From assembly GCA_028023455.1 (NCBI GenBank), contig JAQFVV010012423.1, positions 8,102,269 through 8,166,268 of the forward strand: a stretch of DNA of 64,000 bases, read 5' to 3'. Source of the DNA: Epiperipatus broadwayi. Taxonomy: Eukaryota; Onychophora; Udeonychophora; Euonychophora; Peripatidae. The notes below the pieces were generated by a model. It worked only from the letters and a program-made list of their open reading frames with translations. It searched no databases and was not told the DNA's origin. This document shows positions 24,141 to 35,955 of this stretch, one piece after another. Position 1 is the first letter of the stretch. Every line of letters begins with the position of its first letter. A program made the translations under genes and the position numbers.

Positions 24141-27100
24141 TTTTACAAAGTTAGTATTTTTATTTATTCTAACTCGAGACTATGTAAAATGCTTAATTTT
24201 ATAGTATTCATCGAAATTCAAATTAGAAATATAATGTCAATGTGTTTATGTGATCTTTCTGCACTCATGTGATGCAAAAATTAAGGGAGATGTGAGACTC
24301 AGTTTTGGAAAGTTTGTTTTCTTATAAAATTCAAATGTGCTAGTAATTAGCTTATAATTAAACTTACTAAAATAAAGTTATTGATCTAGAGTCAGCTCTA
24401 TATTCAGATTGAATTTCATTAATATATAAAGTTAACAACCTTCAATATTTTACTCATGCTGATCAGATTCGTATTAAATATTAGAGGAGGTATTGTATTA
24501 AAATATGATGATTTACCTTTAACATGATATCTTATACGGTGCTAATATAATTTTTTATATATTTAAAGTTAAGTAAATTTTTTTAAAAAAAAAAACAACA
24601 ACAGTTATTTGTAAGTATGTTCAACAATTATCAATAAACTTGTCTTTTATATATAATGAAATTTTTTATTCAATTCAAATTACTCTTCAGACCTGTTGTC
24701 ATCCATTCTTGCTATGTTTTTAATTCTCTTTATTTTATATTTAAAAATGAGGATTTGCTTCTTTTTTTTTTTTTACAAAAAAAAAAGATAGTTTTTTTCT
24801 TTAATTCATGCTAAATGGAATATATTTTGATTGCAGGCTTATGAATCCGTTTATTTTGCAACTTAATATCTTCAATAAGACATCTATTAGTTTCAAATAT
24901 ACTGCAAATATTTGCTGTTTTAATTTTTCTATGATTTTTTAAAATAAAACTATTTTACAATGTTTTGTCAGTATTGGTCACTTAATAAAGACAAATAAAT
25001 CATACATTGAAAGTAAGTTAATGTCATTGTTAATGAGAATTATTACTTTTGTGTATATATTACAAACATCTTTTGTATTGAATGACATGCCATCTTAATT
25101 ATATGGTAAATATTTTCATATCTTGTTATAAGAATTTTTTTTTGCTTAAAATGGTGTTTTAAGTTGTTTCTTTAATGAGATCTCATATGCAGTTTGCTTT
25201 GAATGTAATAAAACCTTAGAATATTTGATATTTCAAGCTATTAATTTAAGATAAAATCTTTCTGGATGAATAAATGCAAAATAATGATTCCCTGCCAGAA
25301 AGTCAAGATCTCAAAAATGGTCAACTACTTGCACTGCTGGTAATATCTATTGACTAATTAATGCTCAAATGACTGGCTTTATTTTGAAGACATTATTACG
25401 TTTGATGTTATTTAATTAATCTTTTTTTTTTTCTGCACAATTTAACTGATTAAGAAAGTATTAAGAAAACATAGTATATGTTATGAAATGATTAGTTTAA
25501 AATAAAACTAATGTGATACTGTTTATAATGATTTTAATTGTTTTTTCTTTCCTTTTGTCCTTTAATTCTCTCTTTATCACATAAATAAAGAAAATTCTTT
25601 TAAGATACTACTACAGTTTTGTGTTATAGTTTTTACTGTTCCATTCTTTTGTTAATTTCTTTTCTAGCTTTATGCCTTTTTTACCCCCCCCCCTTTTGTG
25701 GTATTAACATTTTGATCTTGCTTTTCATAGTTTAAAATGAATTCTAATGTAAATTATGAGAATTTCTCTATAAATTTACAGTTATATTAAGTCTTAACAT
25801 TAAAAAAATAATCATTTCACTATTTGCATCCATTAAAATGATTCTGTGATGTGTTTATAAGTTTAAGTCTTATGCTACATATTTTGAGTGCTATTCCCAT
25901 TTTTTTAAGGTTTAAATAATTTTTACCATCAATCCTATATTTCAAATGAAGATAATAGAATTCTCTACACAATCTTAACATCACAAGGAAAATTTCATAA
26001 ACTCTTTCAAAATATTACTTTCCAGCCACTGTAACAACTGATTTATAATTAAGTGAAAAATAATTTTCACCTTAAGAAAAAATATCTTTCATTACACAGA
26101 ACAAAATGTTTAAATATTTCCTACTAAATCTGACAATGCTAAATTAATCTGAAACTATAAAGCCACAAGCATTAGTGAAATGTCCATTTCTCTGACCTGT
26201 ATAAAATATGTAGTTTAAGTTTCTGATCGTTAATCAAATGTTACATTATTAATTGAAGGTAAAAATATCCTTGTCTTAGCTAATCATATCTATTAAAATT
26301 CTCTTGCATTGTGAAATTATCCTTATACTGATATATTACATGAATTTATAAAGAACAATGAAATTCTTTATGACAATAGGACTCCATAGAAGGTCTGTTC
26401 ACAATTCCACCATCTTGAACATTCCTAATTCTTATGGCTAAAAGTATACTGTTCTTTTATTTTAGAATCATTTATAATTTCCATTCCGAAAATTTTCATT
26501 AATAATGATGGTCACTATATTAATAAAAAATTCATTTCTGTACAATATTCTTTTTCTAAATACTTTTATAGAATTTAGATTAGTTCCGACACTTGCTACA
26601 TTACTCTTAGATACAATATGGTTGTATAGTATTTGATATAATGTAAAATACCATATTTCCTAAGGCACTATTAAATTGCTTTGCAGGATTACTACCATTT
26701 CCATTTATTTCTAGCTTCAAATATAGATTCCTCAATCTTTAATTCACTCCCATCACAGGTAACTGCAATATTTAATAATTCTATCAATTATTGCACTCAT
26801 TTCATAATTTGTTATTTCTTCTATTTTGCATTTTTTCATACTTACTAAGTCGACTTCAAAACAAATTTCAGTTTCAAAATTTATTTTGTTTTACGAATAT
26901 ATTTGCTTCAAATTGCTCTATCATATTTTTATATATTTTAAACATATTCACATAAGCATCAAATTTGTCTGAGCAAGTTTGCAATCCATTTTCCATTATA
27001 TTCAACATTTATATTTTAACAAGTTTAAATATCTAGTATTTTATTTTTGAGTTTCATTATTTTAATTTTCCATCAACTTTTGCCCTAGTTTCATTATAGC

Positions 27101-29089
27101 TCTTTATTCCTGCTCTCTCTTTTACAGTTTGTTAAGTTTTGCTTTATCTGTTACATTCTCTTTTCATATTTTTGTAGTTTATTAAATTTTATTATTTTCT
27201 AGCCCATGTATGTCTTTGGCACTGGATCTTCCACTTCAGCTTTTTCATCATAATTTTAAAAATTTACTATTTTCATTACAGCATGAAAATTTGTCTCTTC
27301 CATTCTAATTTTTTTTAGTATTGCTAGATTTCATATCTTGCTGTTTATTCATTAAATTATTTGTCAAGACTTTTTTAGGCTTCTTCTGTCTCAAAAGTCC
27401 CAAGGTAAATCTGCTTCATCTGATTAAGATATGATGTTTATTTCTTCCTGATCCCTCTTTCTGTATATAATCTACATTAATTCTATTTTCAGGTAGTTTT
27501 CTATTAAATCCAATAGATTATATGTCATTCACTGGAAAAGTCATCTGAGAAAGTTCTTTTATAGTATATTGTATTAAAGACTTGTGATTTCTGGTGCACA
27601 GTCTAACAAAATTTTAAGTTTTCAAGCTGGCTATTATTAATTACTACTTCTACATCAAAGAAAACCAGAAAATGCATATTTGGTAAAGCCGAGCAAAAAT
27701 CAATATATAATAAATTACACTTCTGAAACAATATAGTGGTACATTACCAGGATCTGAGCATTTTACCAAGTATAGAGCATCTGATAAGATCTTGGTTTAT
27801 ATAAACTTTACTGCACACATAATAATGAATATTATTCTATGTATGATTATCGTGGATGTTTAAAATAAGATATGCATTCAGAAATGCAAATGTTTTACCT
27901 TACATCTTTACAACAAATCTTTAAGAAAATACAATCATCATGTCTCAACCAACATATCTAATCTTAACAAATTATATCATAGACCCAACATACTGGATTA
28001 TAAATTGGGTCATTATATTTCTAATTTAATTTATTATATCAAAAATTACAAAGATTAGTTTTTATCATACTCCATTCTTTTATTAAGAATATATACTTGT
28101 CAAATACACCACAGGAAAGTGATTTTTATGTAGTGTAATTGTTTACTTTGTTGACTGGATATAGATGAAAAGAATAAAGCACAAAGAAAATTTTAGCATA
28201 AATATATTTACAATCAATAACAATGAAACTGAAAATCACACAATAAATATAAATACCTGATATTGAAGCCTTTCCTCAATAAATCTTTAATGGGTCTTTA
28301 AAAAATATCTAAAGTTTTAAAGCAAAATGTTATAATTTTGAACTTTTAGTAAGAAAATAGAAATTGTTTTAGTTAAATTGTAACTAGAGACCTATATTCT
28401 CATCACTTACATCCATCCACACACAATACATATACAATGATATTGCACAAATTTATATTCCAATTATTTTTCAATGTTGATTGCTTTTTAACATATACTT
28501 TGTTTGAAATATGATTTACAAAATCGTTAAAAGATTTTATTTTATTTAATACTACAGTCAATATCAACCTTTTAAACTTTCCACATAAAAAAAAAACTCC
28601 ATATCTTTAATATAACTGCCTTTTTTGTGCCAGATTAAATGGAACATTTTGGCACCACAAACTATAACTCCCCCCCCCCCCAAATATATGTGATTCTAAC
28701 GACTTAAAAATTATTTATAAATATTGTGTAATCATTTAAATCTGATGCCTAGCCCTTTAATTACTCGTAGACTAAAATAATTATATATTTCTGTTTTTGA
28801 TGTAGATTAAAGAGTTTTCTTTTTCTATATAAAACTAGCATGCAATTGATATTGTAACCATTAAACTTCAGATTAATATCTAAAATAAACAAAATAATTA
28901 TATCATTAATCTCTGCTTAATTTTATGATAGGAATATTTATTTTATTCTAGGAATAATACTGATACAATATTTGTTTTTAATATAAACATGTCTATTTTT
29001 GATATTTACTAAAATATATAAGGAAGTTTTAAATATTTTTTAGGCACACTCATATTTAAGTTTTATTTTTTAAAAAAACATTCTAACAG
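24141..29089. other. AT-rich intergenic region with possible retroelement debris
   Basis: About 5 kb without recognisable genes. Homopolymer C runs occur at 25684-25694 and 28671-28680. The minus strand of about 26780-27420 is rich in Lys/Glu/Asn/Gln codons with stops, reminiscent of a decayed gag or coiled-coil region. No pol motif was found, so I do not call it. Confidence 0.4.
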
Positions 29090-29582
29090 CAAATATACAT
29101 TTACATCACATGATCACCATTTCTTATGCTTGCTCTTAACTGTTATTCAAACAGGCAAAACTCTATGGATATTGCCAGTCAGTGCAAGCCAGAGTAATCA
29201 ATGGATGCCAGAAGGCTTGTGCATAAAATCCCCATCTAGTGCCTACTCATCTAATATCATCAGAGTAGTTTCTGGCTTATGGCCTTTGTCAGATGAGCCT
29301 TGATTGAAAATATAGGGTTTTCAATTTAAGTCTCATAGTTTTGTAGTTAAGTAGAGATAAAAAGTAGCTGCTGGAGAGTTGCATTAGAACCTAAGATCTA
29401 AGTGCAGTGATCTCAGATCCAAGGCTCCTCACTGATAAAGGCCAGAAACTAGTCTGAAGATATTGGATGAGTAGGCACTAGATGGGGATTTTATGCTCAA
29501 ACCTTCTGGCATCCATTGATTACTCTTGCTTGCACTGAGTGGCAATATGTATAGAGAGTTTTACCTGTTCAAATATACATTT
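29090..29582 (+). mobile_element. Foldback MITE family F, fullest copy, with 13-bp TSD
   Basis: The 13-mer CAAATATACATTT is present at both edges (29090-29102 and 29570-29582) and brackets a 467-bp element. It opens ACATCACATGATCACC, then AACAGGCAAAACTCT and family landmarks GTGCAAGCCAGAGTAATC, ATGGATGCCAGAAGG and AAAATCCCCATCTAGTGCC. The same landmarks return in reverse complement on the right (GGCACTAGATGGGGATTTT, CCTTCTGGCATCCATTGATTA), ending GAGTTTTACCTGTT. The arms are about 150 bp; a ~130-bp centre contains GGCCTTTGTCAGATGAGCC, complementary to GGCTCCTCACTGATAAAGGCC. There is no ORF, so it is non-autonomous. Confidence 0.85.
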
Positions 29583-29784
29583 GTTTAGAAATTGTCATTT
29601 AAACTACTATTTATATATAATTATTCACAACAATACAATAATTAATACAGTAAAAAATATTTTAAAAACAAATATATACCATAATTTAATAGAAGTACTT
29701 TCAACTATCTATGTAGTCAAAAACCCAAATGTATACAAAAAAATTACGTCATACATCAATTTTCCCACAATTCAATTTTTATAT
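29583..29784. other. AT-rich spacer
   Basis: Lies between the MITE and the Penelope-like fragment; probably the 3' end of that fragment. Nothing further is recognised. Confidence 0.3.
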
Positions 29785-30030
29785 TGGCAGCCTGTCTATC
29801 AAATGTTGCTTTTCATTTTTTATTAACATAGCTTCTTTAATTTTACGTTTATTATTATTTCTTTCAATACACAAAATCTTAAGTTTATTAAAATCAAAAC
29901 CTTAATTACATGTTATATTATGATCAAAAAAATACGACGATACGTCATCATTTGTAACATTTACTTGTCTCGATTTTTGTACTCGTTTATATAACAACCA
30001 ATGCTCCTTTGATCTTTTCTCCAATATATA
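29785..30030 (-). pseudogene. Penelope-like element GIY-YIG endonuclease fragment
   Basis: On the minus strand one frame reads NVTNDDVSSYFFDHNITCN, a stop, then GFDFNKLKILCIERNNNKRK followed by IKEAMLIKNEKQHL. This is the C-terminal half of the GIY-YIG endonuclease domain of Penelope-like retroelements, where the order is a Ser-x-x-x-x-His segment, the (F/W)D..KIL motif, and an Arg-Lys-x-x-Glu-Ala-x-x-I helix containing the catalytic Glu. The GIY and YIG strands are not readable to the right. The fragment is dead, cut by at least one stop. It adjoins the 3' end of an older minus-strand LINE. Confidence 0.68.
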
Positions 30031-30300
30031 TATTATGTATGTTAATTAAATAAGAGTATTCTTTAAATTTTAATTTAAAAATATTGGAACTAAACTTTTT
30101 TTTTAAATAGACAAATAATAAATGCATCGGTTAAAAAAAATATCAATAGAATAATAGGAAATTTAAAAAAAGTATCTAGAATAATAAAAAATTCATTTCC
30201 ATGTTTGTAAAAAGTTACGCTAACAAGGTATATATATATGAAATAAAATTATTACCTTTTCTTGTGATTTTTTTTTTTTTTTTATCTTAAAAACACCATT
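30031..30300. other. AT-rich spacer with long T run
   Basis: The T run at 30268-30283 could be the reverse complement of a poly-A tail of the LINE to its right. No other structure is seen. Confidence 0.35.
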
Positions 30301-30606
30301 TTATTTAAATTCAATTTTTTTTTACAATTTCTATTGTTTTGACCAGGCTTTTAATAAAATCTGTCAATGCTTCAATAACATAACCATCAAACTTTAATAA
30401 CACAATCATTAAATATCAAAATAGACATATATTAAAAAGAAGTATTATTCTATCAACATCTCATAGTTGAATCCAATTTCTCTGGTTCATAATCTCTCTT
30501 CTCATTCATTATATCAACAAACTTCTTTATTTCATCCTTTCATCTCATGTGGGTTTTTTTTACAGTAGGATTCAGTTTAAAATTTCAACTATCTAGTTAT
30601 AATAAC
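30301..30606 (-). pseudogene. 3' end of an old LINE-A copy, cut by the gypsy insertion
   Basis: The reverse complement of 30420-30606 aligns by eye with the C-terminal coding region of LINE-A copy 2 (9625-9760): TTGAAATTTTAAACTGAATCC against TTGAAATTTTAAACGGGATTCC, then CCACATGAGATGAAAGGATGAAATAA against CCACATGTGAGATGGATGGATGAAATAA. The upstream part of the same copy resumes at 38199 on the other side of the gypsy element, so the two pieces were contiguous before that insertion. Confidence 0.75.
30602..30606 (+). repeat. 5-bp target-site duplication (left) of gypsy-1
   Basis: ATAAC, repeated immediately after the right LTR at 38194-38198. Five-base duplications are usual for Ty3/gypsy integrases. 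Confidence 0.85.
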
Positions 30607-31207
30607 TGTTGTTTGGTCTGGATTACAGACCCAACTAACAGTAAATAATGTAAAATAATACTGAAACAAGTCTTATAATTTAATATATTTATTATGTACA
30701 AATATATACAATACAGTATACAAATGCATATATTTATAAGCTGAATATTGGAGTTTAACGTAAACTCTGGGTTTTTCCTGCTGCTTCCAGCCACACCTTA
30801 TGGATTGCCTCACGGGTAAGGTCTATGACTCTTCCAGCTGTACAAGACAGCTTGCCTCGAGCCGAGTATTCTTAGCAGCGTCCGGTCTCTGTGGGACTTG
30901 CCTAGCTGCGTAGATCTAAATAGTGTAGTGCTATCAATGAGAATACTTGCTGCTGTTTAGGTTAGCAGAGTCTACCTAGGAGAATGCAAAGCATCTGTTT
31001 AGGTTAGACACTTTCTTCCCTGATCCTCACAAAAGGCTGACTATTTATACCCAGATACCTGACCTTATTGAAAACCTTTGGATTCAGCAAGCATCATTGC
31101 TCATTGGCCTGTAATAATCATTGGCTATGCTTTTATCTATACATCAGCCTATTGGCCTGTGGCAAACAATGCTTAATCCGATCAGATAAGAAGGGAGGAC
31201 TATAACA
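30607..31207 (-). repeat. Gypsy-1 left LTR (3' LTR)
   Basis: Starts TGTTGTTTGGTCTGG and ends GGACTATAACA. It aligns along its length with the right LTR, differing by scattered substitutions and a few indels; the right LTR is 38 bp longer mainly because of a ~26-bp block near 38151-38175 absent here. AATAAATATATT-type signals on the minus strand could serve polyadenylation. Confidence 0.93.
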
Positions 31208-31222
31208 TCCCTCCCCCTGGCT
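31208..31222 (-). other. Gypsy-1 polypurine tract
   Basis: On the minus strand the sequence just before the 3' LTR is CAGGGGGAGGGA, a purine run directly abutting TGTTATAGTC, the expected primer for plus-strand DNA synthesis. Confidence 0.8.
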
Positions 31223-31232
31223 AAAATTTACC

Positions 31233-32280
31233 CTAGAGAACATAGTCATGCAGGTGTGCTGGAGGACGACTAAAGCGCTTTGGTGCTGGTTTGCTGTTGC
31301 CTTCGATTTGTTGGTCCTCCTTGCTTGTACTGCATGTCTCTGGAGCTTCATTCCTTGTGGCTGCATCAGTATAATCCAGCCTCAGTTGATCTCGATGGTG
31401 ATGATGTTGACATCCATATGCTGTTTCCACCAAAATGGTGTGAAGTTCTTTTTGTTGGATGACGACTGCTGGGATCCATTTAACAGATCTGCTATACATT
31501 CTGCATAGAACATTAGTCCCTATTTGTAATTTAGTAGTTTTGTCCTTTTCTTGTTTTTTTATCATTTGGCTCAGGTATCAGAGAAGACAAGTTGGTTCGC
31601 AACGTTCTATTACACAGTAGTTCAGCTGGAGTTTTTCTGGTTACAGTACTCAGTGTAGAGTGCTGAGATAATAACATTCTGGCAATACGGGTGTTCCAGC
31701 TTCCTGTGTCGATCTTTGTGAGCAATTTTTTGGCTTCTTGCACCAATCTCTCAGCCTGGCCATTGCTTTCAGGGTGAAATGGTGGACTGAAGACTAGCTC
31801 AATGCCATTATTGTCTCAAAAGTTTTTAAAGGCTACTGCAGTGAATGCTGTGCCATTATCTGAGACTATCATTCTAGGAAGGCCATGTGTAGCAAATAGC
31901 CTTCTAAGAGCTATTGTTGCAGTGGTCTGGAGTGGTGGAACGTCCACTAACTCCAGCCACTTAGAATATGAATCAACTACTACTAACAGTAGTTTGCCTT
32001 TCCATGGACCAGCATGGTCCACATGGAGTCTTGTCCAGGGGCCTTCGGGTTTAGGTCAGTGAACTGTTTTATCTTTTGCTGGCATGTTTTGATTCATTTG
32101 CAATGCCAGCAGTGGTAGATTTTAGACTTTATCTCTGTATCCAAAGTTGGCCACCATACATATGCCTTTGTGAGCATCTTCATCCGGACTATCCCTGGAT
32201 GCTCATTATGCAACAGGTCAAGCACTTGGGATCATCCAGCTAGGGGGATCACTACTCTGGATCCCCAGATAATACATCCC
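31233..32280 (-). pseudogene. Gypsy-1 integrase (frameshifted)
   Basis: From right to left: the zinc-binding region with LHNEHPGIVRMK and, 29 residues on, CWHC (32110-32225), a stop, then the catalytic core with VDHAGPWKGK, VVVDSYSKWLE, and IVSDNGTAFTA (31816-32022). A frameshift follows near 31816 and the third catalytic position appears in HPESNGQAERL (31730-31775). The C-terminal part continues to NRTLRTNLSS and, in another frame, a chromo-like tail region ending near 31233. The three acidic residues of the D,D(35)E core are all present in separate frames, but at least three frame breaks make the gene dead. It catalyses insertion of element DNA in intact relatives. Confidence 0.85.
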
Positions 32281-32283
32281 TTT

Positions 32284-32960
32284 TCAATTGAGAGCTCCAG
32301 TCTTCGTGTCCAGTAGGGTGGATGCAACTCCTCTGGTTTTTTTTTGGCCACCCCTGCTGGATCCATTTTTTAATTCTTTGGAACCCAGGGTCATTTTTGT
32401 CCACTTAGCCACTAATTTACTGTTCAGTGGTGTGTTTGTTCCCAAATCAATCATGTTAACTGAATGATCTGTAGTAATCAGCCTGTCTGCAGATTCTGCA
32501 GGCAAACGACCTAATGCATCAACATGAGGAATCTGTTTTCCTTCACTGTAGTGTAGCATAAATTCATATCCTGATAAGAAGTTGAACTATCTCAGCATAC
32601 GTGGTGAGGCATGCTGAGGGATTCCTTTTTCAGCTGCAAAGATACCCAATAGGGGCCTATGATCTGTTTGCAGTATGAATGATCTACCATAAAGGTAGTC
32701 ATGAAATTTTTTAATGCCATTGATTAAGGCCAGAGCCTCTCTATCAATCTGGGCATAATTTTTTTCTGCCTTTGAGAGACACTTTGATGTAAAGGCAATA
32801 GGTGAAAGTGACCCATCACCATTTTTATGGGACAACACTGCACCTGTTCCTACTGGTGATGCATCACATATCAGTACCAGCACTCTTTCAGGGTCAAAGT
32901 GTGCCAGCACCACTTTCTCAGATATAAGGGTTTTCATTTTTTTAAAAGGCATTATCGTGA
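32284..32960 (-). pseudogene. Gypsy-1 RNase H and tether region
   Basis: The 32587-32952 frame contains the RNase H signature VLICDASPVGTGAVLSH with the first catalytic Asp, then AEKNYAQIDREALAL with the catalytic Glu, and LQTDHRPLLGIF with the second Asp. This is the typical gypsy RNase H that removes the RNA template. After a stop, the 32284-32559 frame starts MLHYSEGKQIPHVDALGRLP, the conserved connection to integrase (H.DALSR in relatives). Frames are separated by stops. Confidence 0.88.
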
Positions 32961-33800
32961 TTGCTGTCCCACTTCCAGACTATTTTTTTATCTAGTAGCC
33001 TGTACAATGGTTCAGCTGCCTCTGTTTTGTGATATAAAAATCCCTCGTAAAACAAGTCCTAAAAAGGACTAATTCTTTCTTGTTACTTGGTGTTTTGGCT
33101 TTTTTAATTGCCATAACTTTCTTTTGGGTAGGATGAATGCCACTTGCAACTATCCTAAATCCCAGAAACTCCACTTCTTTGTCTTCGAATATGCACTTAT
33201 CTAAGTTTATTCTTATGCCTGCTGCTTTGAACTTGTCAAGGAGTTTTTTTGTGGAACTCCAGAGTAGCTCTGGAGTCTGAGCCACCAGTAAGAAATCATC
33301 AAAGTATGGTAGGGCCCCTGGTATTCCTGCAGCCAGTTGATCCATGACTCTCTGGAATATTGCTGGGGCGACCGATATACCAAAAGGTAACCGGTTCATT
33401 TTAAATAAGCCTTTATGAGTTATTATTGACAATGCTCTTGCTGCCTGATCATCAATCGGTAGCTGCAAATATGCATGTTTCAAATCAATTTTAGTAAAAA
33501 CCCTTCCACCTGACAGTGTGGATAGGATTTGCTTAACTGATGGTGGTGGATAATTATTCGATGCTAGTGCTTTGTTAATTGTGCATCAATAATCTCCACA
33601 TATCCGCACATTACCATTTTTTTTTTAATATTGGGACTATTGGGGTGGCCCATTCTGAGTATGATGTAGGCTCTATTATCCCTTCTGCCTCCCACCTTTC
33701 AAGCTCTAACTCAACTTTAGCTCTCAAGGCCAGTGGCAGTGATCTGCACCAACAACTGATCGGTTTTATCTCTTTATTCAGTGATAACTGAATTGGTGGT
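32961..33800 (-). pseudogene. Gypsy-1 reverse transcriptase
   Basis: The N-terminal part lies in the 33611-34123 frame (EGIIEPTSYSEWATPIVPIL). It breaks at a 10-base A run near 33618, then NGNVRICGDY, a stop, and KIDLKHAYLQLPIDDQAA (motif A). The palm contains LPFGISVAPAIFQRVMD (motif B) and LPYFDDFLLVA, the YxDD catalytic box with both Asp residues (33300-33330). EFLGFRI and the thumb follow to 33000. All catalytic residues are present but the frame is broken at the A run, by a TGA and near 33070. Confidence 0.9.
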
Positions 33801-34150
33801 CCTAGATACAGACCTAGATCTTTTTTGACCACTTCAGGGTAATCAGCATTTAATTTAGCTAATGTTGTGATCTGGTTCACCTTTGACACTACAAAGTCTA
33901 AGTGACTGAACCAGTCACATCCTAATAAGTTGCTGTGATCACCTGATGCCACTAACAGTGGTAGGTGTATAGTTTTGTTAGGCATAGTTATTTTAACTCT
34001 TGTCTGACCCAAGAGTTTTATGTTTTTACCCTGATAATCTGTTATAGTCTTAGTGCTAGGATGCAGATTATGTTTATTATTTTTATTAATGATAGGCCAA
34101 GTCTTTTTTGAAACAATAGACACTGCTGACCTGTGTCTAGTTCCATTCTG
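33611..34150 (-). pseudogene. Gypsy-1 protease
   Basis: The active-site MELDTG occurs at the end of the gag frame (34130-34147) and the rest of the domain (SIVSKKTW, LLVASGDHSNLLGCDWF) in the -1 neighbouring frame. A small indel directly after the catalytic triad therefore separates the two. LLGCDW is the usual (I/L)LG.DW flap-end motif of retropepsins. A programmed gag-pol shift is possible in this family but the position inside the DTG motif argues for a mutation. Confidence 0.8.
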
Positions 34151-35022
34151 ACTGGCGTATCATTAATCATAATACTCTGTATAAATTCAGACTGATTGTC
34201 CTTATTGTGATTTATACTGGCAACTTGTTTATTTTTCTTATAGTTGCCTTTGTTTTTTGGAATGGTTTTTTCCATTCTCATATTGGCTGTTTGTCTTTTT
34301 AAGTTTAGACATGCCGCTCTTATATGACCGACCCGCTTGCAAAATGAGCACACAGTATGGAGATGTGGACATTCTGTTTGCACGTGGATCGGTTCATTGC
34401 ATCTATAACAACGCTTTACACTCATTGTTGTTGTTGAGCTAACTGAGTGCTTGTCAGACTCAGCCTTATGTTCAACTTTTTGAACAGTAAAATTCATTTT
34501 TTGCTTTGCCTGACACGCTATAGATTCTGCCAGCATGGCTTGAGTTACAGCCTTTTCAAAATCTATATCCAGTGTCATTAATAGTTTGAGTCTTAAATTA
34601 TGATCGTTCATGCCACAAATGAAATGATCGCATAGTGCTTCATTGAAGAACTCTTTAAACTCGCACGTGAGTGCTAATGTTCTGATTCGCGTTGCGAATT
34701 CTCTAGCTTTTTCATCCACCGCCTGCGTACACAGATTGAAATAATATCTCTGCATTATTATTAGCGGTTTGGGGGGAAAATATTCTGTGAGAATCGCCAA
34801 CGCTTTCTCAAAATTCAAGTCGGCCAGTGTTTCTGACCCGATTTGAGATTTTAAAATATTATATGTTTGCGACCCGATTATAGTTATCAGCATCGCTAAT
34901 TTTATTTCAGACTTTTTGATTTGATTGGCCTGCATATAAAAAATTAGGCGCTCTTTGTAGCTTGACCAGTTTTCAGGATACCCTGGATCAAAAGCTTCCA
35001 TTGAGCCAATTATATTAGCCAT
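34105..35022 (-). CDS. Gypsy-1 gag
   Basis: A long intact frame starting MANIIGSMEAFDPGYPENWS with a capsid-type helical region to about residue 180 and two CCHC zinc knuckles at residues 205-218 (CYRCNEPIHVQTEC) and 225-238 (CSFCKRVGHIRAAC), both with the CX2CX4HX4C spacing. A basic linker then leads to the protease active site at residues 296-298. The start resembles Mag-lineage gag proteins. Gag packages element RNA in cytoplasmic particles. Apart from the break at its end this frame is free of stops over more than 300 codons, suggesting a rather recent insertion. Confidence 0.88.
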
Positions 35023-35311
35023 TTTTTTATTTTATTTTTCTCTGTTATCACGCGAGAAAAATATTTTTTCCGTACATCTGTGAGTAACCATTCAATACGA
35101 TTATGTTACGACAGATTTTTTACTCCGCTAGGGCGAGCTTCTGTCTTTTTTAGCAAGGCCAATTTTGATTGGTTTATGAAGCACCAATCATGTTTATGAT
35201 CACTTTATGTTTCCTCCCAGAATTAAGTGATTTTGACAATGGCTGTTTAGTAAATACTATAGTGTATTTTACTTATTTTGCCAGAAATCAGTGATTTTTA
35301 ATAACCAGTTT
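35023..35311 (-). other. Gypsy-1 leader, gag-proximal part
   Basis: Non-coding leader between the Merlin insertion and gag. It contains AACATAATCG and repeated GATCATAAACATGATTGG motifs but no recognised function. Confidence 0.5.
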
Positions 35312-35562
35312 GGTAAAACTGACTTATAGCTACCCGAACCATTCGCCCTCTATTTTGAAAAAACTTAACTACTTTTTCCCCTCTAATAACTATCCAAATT
35401 TAATAAGTGTATGTAACTATATCTAAGTGTAAATGTTAATAAAAAGAAAAAAGAAAAAAAAAAACTTACATTTACGTGCGTATTTTTCACTTATAGCGGT
35501 CTTCGCTGTATATATAACTGCGTATTTTTCACTTATAGCGGTCTTCGCTGTATATATAACTG
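35312..35562 (+). repeat. Merlin left TIR with 42-bp tandem duplication
   Basis: Pairs with the right end to about 35520. The last 42 bp (starting CGTATTTTTCACTTATAGCG) are repeated exactly in tandem at 35479-35520 and 35521-35562. A third diverged version lies near 35697-35760. Confidence 0.9.
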
Positions 35563-35955
35563 TAAATAAATTAACTATAAATAGAGTGGAGATAGACACA
35601 ATTGGAAAGATCTAACTTTAATCAGTTTATCTAACAAAAAATAAACTCTGTCTAAATGGAAATATTAATAAATAAAAAAGGAATAAAACTTAACATTTTT
35701 ATGCGTACTTTTCACTTGGAATATACATCTAGCGATCTTTACTGTATATATAACTATAAATAAAGTATATCTAACTATAAATGTACTTTTTACACGAAGA
35801 TTAATAAATAAAATGGATGTAAGAAAAGTTACTTTTTTAGGCTGTATTTAGTCTAAGTCCCTGCTGTAAAAATTATGAACTACTGTACTTTTGTCACGTG
35901 ACAAATTCTGAACTACTTTCGCTTTGCCGCGTGGAATTCAGTTTTTTTATAAATA

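Noticed and set aside
31248-31508. Plus-strand ORFs overlapping gypsy-1 (also 31802-32062, 33579-33791, 34257-34442)
   Set aside because: They are antisense shadows of the minus-strand gag-pol frames.
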